Source of the DNA: an uncultured Stenotrophomonas sp.
GTDB taxonomy: Bacteria > Pseudomonadota > Gammaproteobacteria > Xanthomonadales > Xanthomonadaceae
Direction: 5' to 3'
Length of the DNA stretch: 64,000 nucleotides
NCBI RefSeq assembly: GCF_913778665.1
Contig: NZ_CAJYVQ010000001.1
Location: forward strand, 62,001-126,000
Shown in pieces: positions 9,583-18,472 of the stretch (positions are counted from its first letter, which is position 1; each line of letters begins with the position of its first letter). The position numbers and the translations under genes were made by a program. The notes beneath the pieces were generated by a model. It did not search any database and was not told where the DNA came from. It saw only the letters and a list, made by a program, of their open reading frames with translations.

Positions 9583-10389
9583 TCAGCGTGCGCCGAACCA
9601 GAGCAGCAGGCTGAGAACCGCCGCCAGCAACAAGGCGCTGGCCAGCAGCCACGGCCAGCGCCGGACCCGGCGCGGTGCAGCCGGAAGGGCCGGCGCCTGC
9701 TCGACGTCCTGGCTGGACTCATCCTCGACCGGCAGCGGTCGCCGGCGCGGATCATGTGGCACTTCCAGCACGAAACGATGCTGGCCATCGAACACCAGCT
9801 GATCGCCGGCCTGCAGCCAGCAGTGGCGCACGGCCACGCCGTTGACGCGGGTGCCGTCGGCACTGCCGAGGTCGCGCAGAAGCACGCGCTCACCATGCAC
9901 TTCCACCCGCGCATGCTGTTCGGCGAAGGCCGGATCATCGATGGCGATGTCCGCTTCGCTGCCACGGCCGATCACGCGTGCCCGCGACAGGGTGAAACCC
10001 CGCCCATGATGCAGGCCACCGACACCGCGCAGCAGGCGCTGCTGCTCGTCACTGCCGTCCTCGTTCCTGGGCGCCGGCGCCTGCAGCAAGCTCTCGACCT
10101 CGCCCTGCAGCACCATTTCCACGCCATCCACGTACACCGCATCGCCTGCACGCAGCAGCGCCATGCGCCGCACGGGGCGGCCGTTCACGTGGATGCCACG
10201 GATGCCGTTGCCGACCTGCAGCCAGAGGCCGCGATCATCCATGCAGAACTGGGCCAGCAGCAGGGCGCCATTGCCACCGTCGCCCAGCCGAACGCTGCCG
10301 TTGGCCTGGCGCACGATGCGCTGCACCCCGGGCCGCAGTGGCTGGTCGGGCTGTTGTTGTTGACTGAAGTGAACAAGCAGGTTCTGCAC
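9583..10389 (-). CDS. Membrane-anchored protein with two FHA-type domains
   Basis: 268 residues from GTG 10389 (a longer frame to 10470 exists and the start is uncertain). The N-terminal half looks like a degenerate FHA fold (VRLGDGGNGALLLAQ, GIHVNGRPV). The second half is a canonical FHA domain (VIGRGSEADIAIDD, EQHARV, LGSADGTRVNGVAV) that in this family binds phosphothreonine. A C-terminal hydrophobic segment (about residues 245-265, WPWLLASALLLAAVLSLLL) would anchor it to the membrane with the FHA domains inside. No kinase is adjacent. The partner is unknown. Confidence 0.75.
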   Translation of the reverse strand: MQNLLVHFSQQQQPDQPLRPGVQRIVRQANGSVRLGDGGNGALLLAQFCMDDRGLWLQVGNGIRGIHVNGRPVRRMALLRAGDAVYVDGVEMVLQGEVESLLQAPAPRNEDGSDEQQRLLRGVGGLHHGRGFTLSRARVIGRGSEADIAIDDPAFAEQHARVEVHGERVLLRDLGSADGTRVNGVAVRHCWLQAGDQLVFDGQHRFVLEVPHDPRRRPLPVEDESSQDVEQAPALPAAPRRVRRWPWLLASALLLAAVLSLLLWFGAR

Positions 10390-10514
10390 GCGGCGCAGCC
10401 TAGCAGGTTGCTCGCCAACGCAGAAGAACCGGCGATGAGTGCTTGGCGCGAAGGCCCTCGATGCGCACAATGCTCGCCCTCATTGATCATCCCCGCCCTG
10501 CGCCAGGAGCCTGC

Positions 10515-10790
10515 ATGTCCACCATCGATGTCCGCCACGCCCACGCCCTGCCCGACGTACAGGCGCGCGCCGCGATCGAACAGGTCGCCGCCAAGCTGTC
10601 CGAGCGCTTTGGCCTGAAGTCGTCCTGGAGTGCCGACGTTCTGAACTTCTCCGGCAGCGGCGTGGACGGTGCCATCGAGCTGCAGCCGGGTTCCGTGCGC
10701 GTGACCGCCAAGCTGGGCTTCCTGCTGTCGGCGATGAAAGGCATGGTCGAAAGCGAGATCCAGCGCGTGCTGAAGGAAAAGCTGGGCTGA
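10515..10790 (+). CDS. Polyhydroxyalkanoic-acid-system family protein
   Basis: 91 residues from ATG 10515 with an AGGAG ribosome-binding site. It matches the small PHA granule-region family by MSTIDVRHAHALPDVQARAA near the start and by the hydrophobic FLLSAMKGMVESEIQRVL tail. Members occur beside phasins and are thought to act at granule surfaces. The next gene is a phasin, which supports the call, but no PHA synthase lies in the window. Confidence 0.8.
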   Translation: MSTIDVRHAHALPDVQARAAIEQVAAKLSERFGLKSSWSADVLNFSGSGVDGAIELQPGSVRVTAKLGFLLSAMKGMVESEIQRVLKEKLG

Positions 10791-10870
10791 ATCTCGGCTC
10801 CGGCCATCACGGTCGTGCAACGCCCGTGCGCGCTACTCTCGGGGCAGGTCCAACTCCCACGGGAAGTGCG

Positions 10871-11362
10871 ATGAACCGCTACCAAAACGATGACCACCGC
10901 GACGATGACGCCGCCTTCGGCGACCAGGCCGAGCGTTTTTCGCGCAAGTTGAGCGACTCCGCGCAGCAGGTCTGGCTCGCCGGGCTGGGTGCGCTGGGTC
11001 GTGCCCAGGCCGAAGGCAGCCGATTCTTCGATGGACTGGTGAAGGAAGGCGAAGCCTGGGAGTCGCGCCGCCGTCAACGCGCCGGCGAGCAGGGCCCCGG
11101 TTGGCGCGACAACGTGGAATCGTCGCTGGACGAAGCCCGCGAAAAGGCCTCCGGCACCTGGAACAAGGTCGAAAAGGCCTTCGACGACCAGGTCCAGGGC
11201 GTGCTCAAGCGCCTGCACGTGCCCACCGCCGATGAGATCACCGCGCTGGAAGCCCGCATTGATGCCCTGCATGCACGCCTGGCCAAGCTGGAAACCCGGG
11301 CCGCATCGGGCTCTGACGCACCGGCGCCGGGCAGCCATCAGGCGCCGGACAGCGTGCCCTGA
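10871..11362 (+). CDS. Phasin-family (PHA granule-associated) protein
   Basis: 163 residues from ATG 10871. It has an acidic N-terminus, the amphipathic phasin helix QQVWLAGLGALGRAQAEGSR, the FFDGLVKEGE segment, and a C-terminal coiled coil (ITALEARIDALHARLAKLET) followed by a Ser/Ala/Pro tail. Phasins coat polyhydroxyalkanoate granules and control their size. It lies 80 bp after the granule-region gene, so co-transcription is likely, and it is followed by a terminator-like structure. Confidence 0.82.
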   Translation: MNRYQNDDHRDDDAAFGDQAERFSRKLSDSAQQVWLAGLGALGRAQAEGSRFFDGLVKEGEAWESRRRQRAGEQGPGWRDNVESSLDEAREKASGTWNKVEKAFDDQVQGVLKRLHVPTADEITALEARIDALHARLAKLETRAASGSDAPAPGSHQAPDSVP

Positions 11363-11409
11363 GCGCCCGTTGTTGCAATGCAATAAATTTTGATTGAAAA
11401 TCGCGAGCA

Positions 11410-11475
11410 ACCCGCCAATCGCTTCGGCTGCCGTTTGTTCCCTCCCCTCACGGCTTCAGGATTGGCGGGTTTTTC
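11410..11475 (+). terminator. Probable terminator of the phasin operon
   Basis: Arms ACCCGCCAATC (11410-11420) and GATTGGCGGGT (11460-11470) are perfectly complementary, 11 bp, and followed by TTTT. The 39-nt loop is longer than usual. Confidence 0.65.
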
Positions 11476-11517
11476 GTGCCCGGCCTGCACCGATCTGAGC
11501 GCTCCATCACGCTTCCT

Positions 11518-11534
11518 GTCAGGAACCTCCTGAC
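11518..11534. promoter_or_regulatory. Perfect dyad GTCAGGA-ACC-TCCTGAC
   Basis: A 7-bp inverted repeat lies 66 bp before the Mrr-like nuclease gene. It has no T-run and is placed like an operator. No regulator is recognised. Confidence 0.35.
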
Positions 11535-11599
11535 CCAGCGGGGCTACGCGGCCTTTACACTGTCGCCTTCCGCACTCGCCGCTTTCGCGCACCTCCTGC

Positions 11600-12613
11600 A
11601 TGCTCCCCTGGATTCTGGCCCTGTTGTCGGCCCTGTTTACCTGTTCCCTGGCCGTTGTCTATCTGTGGTGGATCAAACGGCGGCAGAAGGAGATGCAACT
11701 CGGCCTGCAGGCGCTGGCCGGCATGCACTGGCGCGAATTCTCGGTACTGGTCCGGCGCATGCTGCGCGAACAGCGTGGCCTGCATGAACTCAGCGACACC
11801 ACGGAAGAATCCCGCGAGCCGAGCAGTGACTTCCTGCTCAGCGATGGCCCCAACACCTGGCTGGTGTCGTGCAAGCACGGCCTGGCCTATCGCATCGGTA
11901 CCGCCGCGGTGAACGAACTGGGTGCCGCCGCGCGCCTGGCCGGCGCCAAGGGGGGCGTGCTGCTGACCGAAGGCCGCATCGAACGCGATGGCCGCAGCGC
12001 TGCCGAGAAGCAGGCGGTGGAAGTCCTCGATGGCCCCCGCCTGTGGCCGTTGCTGCAACCCTACCTGCCAGCGGACATCGAATCGCGCGTGCGCACCCGC
12101 GCACGCCACGAAGCGCTGCGCCGGATCGCGATTGCCGCGCTCGGTTCGGTGACGCTGGGCCTGCTGGTCGGGCTCGGCCTGCAGGGCCTGCATGTGGAGA
12201 ACACCGCGCCGGTGGCCGCAGCGCCGGTCGAGACTGCCCCCTCGACGGCGGATGCCGCTGCAGCCGAAGCAGCGCCCGAAGCGAGCGAAGCTGCAACGCC
12301 CTCCACTCCGGCGCCCACGCCGACGGCGGCGGTCACCGATGAACGCAGCAATCCCAATCCGGATGCGGCCACCCTGGAGCGCTTCCAGGCCGATCTGGCC
12401 CGCGCCCTGGCCGGCAAGCCCGGCATCGCCAGCGGCGTCTGGCTGACCCGGCAGACCCTGGCGATCAACCGCACCGGTGAACTGGAAGCCGTGTGGCCAC
12501 GCGTGTGCGAGGAAGTGCTGCACTATCCCGCGCTACGCAACGTGCGCATCCAGCTCAATGCCCGCCCCGGCGTCGACGAGCCGGTGCGCTGGCGGCAGTG
12601 CGCTACGTACTGA
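11600..12613 (+). CDS. Membrane-tethered Mrr-like restriction-endonuclease-fold protein
   Basis: 337 residues. The order is a membrane segment (3-24), a PD-(D/E)xK nuclease-like domain of the Mrr type (about 43-145: HWREFSVLVRRML, Asp77, then VSCK ending at Lys92, then RIGTAAVNELGAAARLAGAK and GGVLLTEG), a second membrane segment (about 175-195), an Ala/Pro/Thr linker, and a C-terminal domain (about 255-337) predicted on the far side of the membrane. The usual Glu/Gln of the (E/Q)xK motif is Ser90 here, so activity is uncertain. It is not beside a methyltransferase, which argues against a restriction-modification role. Confidence 0.75.
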   Translation: MLPWILALLSALFTCSLAVVYLWWIKRRQKEMQLGLQALAGMHWREFSVLVRRMLREQRGLHELSDTTEESREPSSDFLLSDGPNTWLVSCKHGLAYRIGTAAVNELGAAARLAGAKGGVLLTEGRIERDGRSAAEKQAVEVLDGPRLWPLLQPYLPADIESRVRTRARHEALRRIAIAALGSVTLGLLVGLGLQGLHVENTAPVAAAPVETAPSTADAAAAEAAPEASEAATPSTPAPTPTAAVTDERSNPNPDAATLERFQADLARALAGKPGIASGVWLTRQTLAINRTGELEAVWPRVCEEVLHYPALRNVRIQLNARPGVDEPVRWRQCATY

Positions 12614-12622
12614 TGGGGCAGC

Positions 12623-12641
12623 ATCCACGCATGGCGTGGAT
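12623..12641. repeat. REP-like palindrome between convergent genes
   Basis: ATCCACGC-ATG-GCGTGGAT is a perfect 8-bp inverted repeat, 9 bp after the nuclease-gene stop. The same core recurs at 23440 with a GTAG head. Confidence 0.65.
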
Positions 12642-12664
12642 CGACCGGGGAACTCGGCTTACCC

Positions 12665-13393
12665 CTACCGCGCGCCCGGCGCGAACCGTGCCACCAGGTC
12701 CCAGGCATCTCCCAGGAAGACCTGCCGCACGCGGGTGATCGGCTGTTCGCCACGCCAGGTCAGGCGCTCGATCACCAGGCACGCGGTGCCGGGCTTCACG
12801 TCCAGCAGCCTGGCGCTGGCGGTGTCTGCGCCCCAGGCGCTGATGCGGTGCTGGGCGCGGGTCCACGACACGTTCTGCAGCAGCCAGCTGCCCGGCGCCG
12901 TGGTGTTGAAATCAATGTCCAGCACCTCGGGCACGCCCACCGGGCTGATCAGCCGATGTTCCAGCGCCAGCGGGCGGCCATCGGCCAGGTGCAGGCAGCG
13001 CATCGCCAGGAGCACTTCCCGCCCCGCCAGCTCCACTTCACCGGCATCGCTGGCATCGGCCAGGCGCAGCTCGCGCTGCAGCAGTCGGTAGCCATACTGA
13101 TGCCCACGCGAGCCGACTTCCATGGCGATATCCGGGATCTCCAGCGCCACCTGCTCAAGATGCGGCGGCTGCCGCGCCACGAACGAGCCTGCACGGCGGC
13201 GGCGCTCGATCATCCCGCTCTCGGCCAGTGCGGTCAGCACCTTGTTCACCGTCATCCGCGAGCAACCGTACTGCTCCATCAGCTCGTGCTCGTAAGGGAT
13301 ACGGAATCCCGGCGCCCACTCCCCGCTGAGGATGCGGCTTTCCAGATCGCTGCGGATGCGCTGGTTGAGCGTGGCGGACTTGCTGGCCTTCAC
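12665..13393 (-). CDS. hutC: Histidine utilisation repressor (GntR/HutC family)
   Basis: 242 residues from a GTG start at 13393. The N-terminal winged helix of the GntR class (about 8-72: LNQRIRSDLESRILSGEW, YGCSRMTVNKVLTALAESG) precedes a UTRA effector domain (about 95-235) that in HutC binds urocanate. Urocanate normally releases HutC from hut operators. It is the second gene of hutF-hutC, 28 bp after hutF, and is expected to act at the operator-like site near 14821. Confidence 0.93.
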   Translation of the reverse strand: MKASKSATLNQRIRSDLESRILSGEWAPGFRIPYEHELMEQYGCSRMTVNKVLTALAESGMIERRRRAGSFVARQPPHLEQVALEIPDIAMEVGSRGHQYGYRLLQRELRLADASDAGEVELAGREVLLAMRCLHLADGRPLALEHRLISPVGVPEVLDIDFNTTAPGSWLLQNVSWTRAQHRISAWGADTASARLLDVKPGTACLVIERLTWRGEQPITRVRQVFLGDAWDLVARFAPGAR

Positions 13394-13421
13394 GTAATGG
13401 GATCTCGGTGGCGGGAGGCGA

Positions 13422-14792
13422 TCAGCCCAGCACGCTCTTCAGGGCGGCGGCAAAGGCAGTAGTAATTGCCTCGCGCTGCAGGTGGCGGCCTTCGGCCACG
13501 CATTGGCGGCCATGCCGCCAGACTGATCGCAGCGCGCCATTACGTGCGGCGAACACCCAGCTGTCAAGCCATGCGTCATCCTGTCGCGCCCGAAGCGCGG
13601 GGTGCGCGGCGTCCAGTTCAACCAGATCGGCGCTGGGGCCGACCTGCAGCCCGGCAGCCACACCCAGCGCTTGCGCGCCGCCGTGCAGTGCACCTTCAAA
13701 CAGGAAACGACCGGTGCTGCGGCGGGCATCCGGGGCCAGCACGTTGCGCCCGCGCAGGGTCAGGCGCTGGCCGTATTCAAGCAGGCGCAGCTCTTCGGTG
13801 GCATCGATCAGCACGTTGGAATCGGAGCCAACGCCGAAGCGGCCGCCCTCGCGCGCGAAAGGCTGCATCGGGAACAGGCCGTCGCCCAGGTTGGCTTCGG
13901 TGATCGGGCACAGCCCGGCCACAGCGCGGCTGGCCACGATGGCCGCGCGCTCGTCATCGGTGATGTGGGTGGCGTGCACCAGGCACCAGCGCGCATCCAC
14001 CGGTGCATGGTTGTACAGCCACTGCACCGGGCGCTGGCCGCTCCAGGCCAGGCAGGCCTCGACTTCGCGCACCTGCTCGGCGATATGGATATGCACCGGG
14101 CCGTCGGTGAGCGGCAGCAGCGCGCCCAGCTCCTCGCCAGTAACCGCGCGCAGGCTGTGCGGGGCGATGCCCAGCACCGCATCGGGCAGCGCGGCCAACG
14201 CTGGCTTCACCGCGTCAAGCAGCTGCGCGAAGCCCTCGACATCGTGGATCAGGCGGCGCTGCGCTGCATTCGGCGGCGCGCCACCGAAATCGGCGTGGGC
14301 GTAGAACACCGGCAGCAGGGTCAGGCCAATGCCGGTCTGCGCGGCGGCGGCAGCGATGCGCGTGCTCATCTCGGCACGATCGGCATACGGTTGGCCGTCG
14401 GCATCGTGGTGCAGGTAATGGAACTCGCCGACGCGGGTGAAGCCACTTTCCAGCATTTCCATGTAGGCCTGGGCGGCGATGGCCTGCACCGCGTCCGGTC
14501 GCAGATGGGCCAGGAAGCGGTACATCAGCTCGCGCCAGCTCCAGAAGCTGTCACCGTCGCCGCCGCCGATCTCGGTCAGGCCGGCCATGCCGCGCTGGAA
14601 CGCGTGGCTGTGCAGGTTGGGCAGGCCCGGCACCAGCAAGCCAACGCGGGTATCACCGTCCTGCGCGCCCTGCCCGGTGCTGATCGCGGCGATGCGGCCG
14701 TCCTGCACCTGCAGGCGGACATCACGGGCCCAGCCCTCGGCCAGCAGGGCGTGGGCGGCATGGAAGCAGTGCGGGGAACGCGAATCGGACAT
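13422..14792 (-). CDS. hutF: Formimidoylglutamate deiminase
   Basis: 456 residues. It hydrolyses N-formimidoyl-L-glutamate to N-formyl-L-glutamate and ammonia, the fourth step of the five-step histidine pathway. The amidohydrolase metal motif GLPNLHSHAFQRGMAGLTE, the later HIHIAEQ, and VGSDSNVLIDATEELRLLEY are characteristic. Its presence with HutG, and the lack of a formiminoglutamase, defines the route used here. It is transcribed divergently from hutI across a 67-bp control region. Confidence 0.96.
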   Translation of the reverse strand: MSDSRSPHCFHAAHALLAEGWARDVRLQVQDGRIAAISTGQGAQDGDTRVGLLVPGLPNLHSHAFQRGMAGLTEIGGGDGDSFWSWRELMYRFLAHLRPDAVQAIAAQAYMEMLESGFTRVGEFHYLHHDADGQPYADRAEMSTRIAAAAAQTGIGLTLLPVFYAHADFGGAPPNAAQRRLIHDVEGFAQLLDAVKPALAALPDAVLGIAPHSLRAVTGEELGALLPLTDGPVHIHIAEQVREVEACLAWSGQRPVQWLYNHAPVDARWCLVHATHITDDERAAIVASRAVAGLCPITEANLGDGLFPMQPFAREGGRFGVGSDSNVLIDATEELRLLEYGQRLTLRGRNVLAPDARRSTGRFLFEGALHGGAQALGVAAGLQVGPSADLVELDAAHPALRARQDDAWLDSWVFAARNGALRSVWRHGRQCVAEGRHLQREAITTAFAAALKSVLG

Positions 14793-14820
14793 GGCTGGAC
14801 AACCCGAAATGGACGCCTAT

Positions 14821-14834
14821 ATTGTATAGACATA
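14821..14834. promoter_or_regulatory. Putative HutC operator between hutF and hutI
   Basis: ATTGTATAGACATA contains a TGT-N-TA-N-ACA dyad and resembles the HutC-type TTGTATATACAA consensus known from related bacteria. It is AT-rich in a GC-rich context and lies midway between the divergent start codons, so it could control both arms. Confidence 0.55.
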
Positions 14835-14859
14835 TAAGCACAGCCGCGTTGTGGATGCC

Positions 14860-16083
14860 ATGCACGTCGATACCCTCTGGTCCAACGTCCACCTGATCAC
14901 CCTCGATGGCGAGGGCCTGGGTGTCATCCGCGATGGCGTACTGGCCTGCACCGAGGGACGCATCGTCCACGTCGGCGCCGCCGGCAGCGATGCGCACCTG
15001 CAGCCGACCACCCGCATCGACGGTGAAGGGCGCTGGATCTCGCCGGGCCTGATCGACTGCCACACCCACCTGGTCTACGCGGGCAACCGCGCCAACGAAT
15101 TCGAGCAGCGCCTGCAGGGCGTCAGCTACGCCGAGATCGCCCGCGCCGGCGGTGGCATCGTCTCCACCGTGCGTGCCACCCGCGCCGCCACACCCGAGCA
15201 GCTGGCCAGCGAAAGCCGCCCGCGCCTGCTGGCGATGCGCGCCGAAGGCGTGACCACGATCGAGATCAAGTCCGGCTACGGCCTGACCCTGGCCGACGAG
15301 CGCAAGCAACTGCAGGTGGCGCGCGCACTGGGCGAGGAATGCCGGGTCAACGTGGTCACCACCTTCCTCGGCGCGCACGCGATTCCGCCGGGTCGCGAGG
15401 CGCAGGAATACACCGACGAGGTGTGCAACGTGATGATTCCGGCCATCGCCGCCGAGGGCCTGGCCGAAGCGGTAGACGTGTTCTGCGAGAACATCGCGTT
15501 CTCGCCCGCACAGGCATGGCAGGTGTTCGAAGCGGCGCGCGCGAACGGGCTGGCGGTGAAGATCCACGCCGAGCAACTGAGCAACCAGCACGGCGCAGAA
15601 CTGGCCGCCGGCTTCGGTGCGCTCTCCGCCGACCATATCGAACATCTGGATGACGCCGGCATCGCCGCGATGGCCGCTGCCGGCACCGTCGCCGTGCTGC
15701 TGCCCGGCGCCTTCTATTTCACGCGCGATACCACCCTTCCGCCGATTGCCGCATTGCGCGCGGCCGGGGTGCCGCTGGCGCTGGCCACCGACAGCAACCC
15801 CGGCACCTCGCCGCTGACCAGCCCACTGCTGGCGATGAACATGGGCGCCACTCTGTTCCGCCTGACCGTGGACGAGTGCATCGCCGGCTTCACCCGTGAA
15901 GCGGCGCGTGCGCTGGGCCATGGTGAGCGCATCGGCCGCCTGGCCGTCGGCATGGACTGCGACCTGGCGATCTGGGACATCGACGCCCCCGCCGACCTGG
16001 TCTATCGCATTGGATTCAATCCGCTGCACGCGCGCGTGGTGCGCGGTCAGCCCGACCTGCCTGCCTCCTGGAGCAACACATGA
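14860..16083 (+). CDS. hutI: Imidazolonepropionase
   Basis: 407 residues from ATG 14860, preferred to an in-frame GTG at 14851. It opens the ring of imidazolone-5-propionate to give formimidoylglutamate, the third step. The amidohydrolase motif [12 protein letters not shown] carries the metal ligands His68 and His70, and KIHAEQLSN and [13 protein letters not shown] follow. Its stop overlaps the hutH start by ATGA, giving translational coupling. Confidence 0.96.
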   Translation: MHVDTLWSNVHLITLDGEGLGVIRDGVLACTEGRIVHVGAAGSDAHLQPTTRIDGEGRWISPGLIDCHTHLVYAGNRANEFEQRLQGVSYAEIARAGGGIVSTVRATRAATPEQLASESRPRLLAMRAEGVTTIEIKSGYGLTLADERKQLQVARALGEECRVNVVTTFLGAHAIPPGREAQEYTDEVCNVMIPAIAAEGLAEAVDVFCENIAFSPAQAWQVFEAARANGLAVKIHAEQLSNQHGAELAAGFGALSADHIEHLDDAGIAAMAAAGTVAVLLPGAFYFTRDTTLPPIAALRAAGVPLALATDSNPGTSPLTSPLLAMNMGATLFRLTVDECIAGFTREAARALGHGERIGRLAVGMDCDLAIWDIDAPADLVYRIGFNPLHARVVRGQPDLPASWSNT

Positions 16084-17621
16084 GCAACACCCTGGTTCTT
16101 CGCCCCGGCCATGTCACTCTCGCCCAGTGGCGGCAGGTCTATCGCGGTGCCCCGCTGTCGCTGGACCCGGCCGCGTTGCCGGCGGTGCGCGCCAGTGCCG
16201 CAGCCGTCGCTGCCATCGTCGCCAGGGGCGCGCCGGTGTATGGCATCAACACCGGCTTCGGCAAGCTGGCCAGCATGCGCATCGAGCGCGAGGACCTGGC
16301 CACCCTGCAGCGCAATATCGTGCTATCGCACGCTGCCGGGGTGGGCGAGCCGATGCCGGCCAGCGTGGTGCGGCTGATGATGGCGCTGAAGCTGGTCAGC
16401 CTGGCGCAGGGCGCTTCCGGCGTGCGCGAGGAGACCCTGCTGCTGCTCGAAGCGATGCTGGTCAAGGGCGTGCTGCCCGTTGTGCCGGCACAGGGTTCGG
16501 TCGGCGCCTCGGGCGACCTCGCGCCGCTCTCGCATCTGGCCAGCGTGATGCTGGGCGTCGGCGAAGCGTTCATCGCTGACCAGCGTCTTCCGGCCACCGA
16601 CGCACTGGCGCGTGCCGGCCTGCAGCCGATCGAACTGGGCGCAAAGGAAGGCTTGGCGCTGCTCAACGGCACCCAGTTCTCCACCGCCTATGCGCTGGCC
16701 GGTCTGTTCGAAATCGAAACCGTGTTCCAGGCGGCGCTGGTCACCGGCGCGCTGTCGGTGGAAGCGGCCAAGGGCTCGGACACCCCGTTCGATCCGCGCA
16801 TCCATGCCATCCGCGGCCAGCGCGGTCAGATCGCCACCGCCGCCACGCTGCGCACCCTGATGCAGGGTTCGGACATCCGCGAATCCCACCGCGACAACGA
16901 CGTGCGCGTGCAGGATCCGTACTGCCTGCGCTGCCAGCCGCAGGTGATGGGCGCGGCGCTGGACATCCTGCGCCAGGCCGCGACCACCCTGGAAATCGAA
17001 GCCAACGGCGTGTCCGACAATCCGCTGGTGTTCACCGATACCGGCGAAGCGCTGTCCGGCGGCAACTTCCACGCCGAGCCGGTGGCCTTCGCTGCTGACA
17101 TGCTGGCGATGGCGGTGTGCGAGATCGGCTCGATCAGCGAGCGCCGCCTGGCGATGCTGGTGGACCCGGCGCTGTCCGGCCTGCCGGCGTTCCTGACCCC
17201 GCGCCCGGGCCTGAATTCCGGCTTCATGATTCCGCAGGTGACCGCCGCCGCGCTGGTCTCGGAAAACAAGCAGCGCGCCTACCCTGCCAGCGTCGATTCG
17301 ATCCCGACCTCGGCCAACCAGGAAGACCACGTCTCGATGGCCGCGCACGGCGCTCGCCGCCTGATGCAGATGGCCGAGAACGCGGCCAACGTGATCGGCA
17401 TCGAACTGCTGGCCGCCGCGCAGGGCTGCGACTTCCATGCACCGCTGCGCTCCAGCGCCGCGCTGGAAGCCGTGCGCGCCACCCTGCGTGCGCAGGTGCC
17501 GACGCTGGAAGAGGACCGCTACTTCCATCCGGACATGGTGACCGCCACGAATCTGGTGCGCAGCGGCGCGCTGGCGCAGGGCCTAGGAGAGCTGCTGCCC
17601 ACCGTGGAACCGCAGGCATGA
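16080..17621 (+). CDS. hutH: Histidine ammonia-lyase
   Basis: 513 residues. It deaminates histidine to urocanate. The autocatalytic MIO cofactor forms from Ala143-Ser144-Gly145 in [14 protein letters not shown]. The family stretches [11 protein letters not shown] and [14 protein letters not shown] are present. It overlaps hutI and hutG by 4 bp on each side, so the order I-H-G-U is one coupled operon. The product urocanate is also the expected inducer of HutC. Confidence 0.98.
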   Translation: MSNTLVLRPGHVTLAQWRQVYRGAPLSLDPAALPAVRASAAAVAAIVARGAPVYGINTGFGKLASMRIEREDLATLQRNIVLSHAAGVGEPMPASVVRLMMALKLVSLAQGASGVREETLLLLEAMLVKGVLPVVPAQGSVGASGDLAPLSHLASVMLGVGEAFIADQRLPATDALARAGLQPIELGAKEGLALLNGTQFSTAYALAGLFEIETVFQAALVTGALSVEAAKGSDTPFDPRIHAIRGQRGQIATAATLRTLMQGSDIRESHRDNDVRVQDPYCLRCQPQVMGAALDILRQAATTLEIEANGVSDNPLVFTDTGEALSGGNFHAEPVAFAADMLAMAVCEIGSISERRLAMLVDPALSGLPAFLTPRPGLNSGFMIPQVTAAALVSENKQRAYPASVDSIPTSANQEDHVSMAAHGARRLMQMAENAANVIGIELLAAAQGCDFHAPLRSSAALEAVRATLRAQVPTLEEDRYFHPDMVTATNLVRSGALAQGLGELLPTVEPQA

Positions 17622-18472
17622 ATGCCCTTCCCGAATGGCTGACCGTGCACGAGGGCGATGCCCCGTTGATCGTCAGCTTCCCGCACACCGGCAGCGAACT
17701 GCCGCACGACCTGATCGGCCACTACCACTCGGCGTGGCTGGCGCGTCGCGATGCCGACTGGTGGGTGCATGAGCTGTACGACTTCGTGCGCGGCATGGGC
17801 GCGACCACGGTGCGTTCGGCGATCTCGCGTTCGGTGATCGACCTCAACCGCGATCCCAGTGGTGTCTCGCTGTACCCGGGCCAGAACACCACCGGCCTGT
17901 GCCCGCTGACCACCTTCGACAACCAGCCGCTGTACCACGCCGGGTGCGAGCCGAATGAGGCGGAGATCGCGCGCCGCCGCGACACCTATTTCCTGCCCTA
18001 CCATGATGCGCTGGCGGCGCAGATCACGCGCCTGCGCGCGAAGTTCGGCACTGTCGTGGTGTACGACGCGCATTCGATCCGCTCGCATATCCCGCACCTG
18101 TTCGATGGGGAGCTGCCGCAGTTCAACCTCGGTACCGCCGGGCCGTCCGGCGCGCCCGATACGTCCTGCGACAACGCCTTGAGCGATGTGGTGGAGAACC
18201 TGCTGAAGATCAGCGGGATGAGCCAAGTGCGCAACGGCCGTTTCAAGGGCGGCTGGATCACCCGCCACTACAGCAACATCGCCGGCGGCGTACACACGCT
18301 GCAGATGGAGCTGGCCTGCCGCGGCTACATGCACGAGCCGCTGCCCGATCAGGTGGACGAACACAGCTGGCCCACCCCGCTCGACCCCGAACACGCCGCA
18401 CCGCTGCGCCACACCCTGGCGCAGGTGCTCAACGCCTGCCTTGAATTCGCTACGAACCGGAGCGCCGCATGA
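17618..18472 (+). CDS. hutG: N-formylglutamate deformylase
   Basis: 284 residues from ATG 17618. It cleaves N-formylglutamate to glutamate and formate, the last step of the HutF route. The family signature is [11 protein letters not shown], then [20 protein letters not shown] and [12 protein letters not shown] overlaps occur with both hutH and hutU. Confidence 0.95.
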   Translation: MNALPEWLTVHEGDAPLIVSFPHTGSELPHDLIGHYHSAWLARRDADWWVHELYDFVRGMGATTVRSAISRSVIDLNRDPSGVSLYPGQNTTGLCPLTTFDNQPLYHAGCEPNEAEIARRRDTYFLPYHDALAAQITRLRAKFGTVVVYDAHSIRSHIPHLFDGELPQFNLGTAGPSGAPDTSCDNALSDVVENLLKISGMSQVRNGRFKGGWITRHYSNIAGGVHTLQMELACRGYMHEPLPDQVDEHSWPTPLDPEHAAPLRHTLAQVLNACLEFATNRSAA

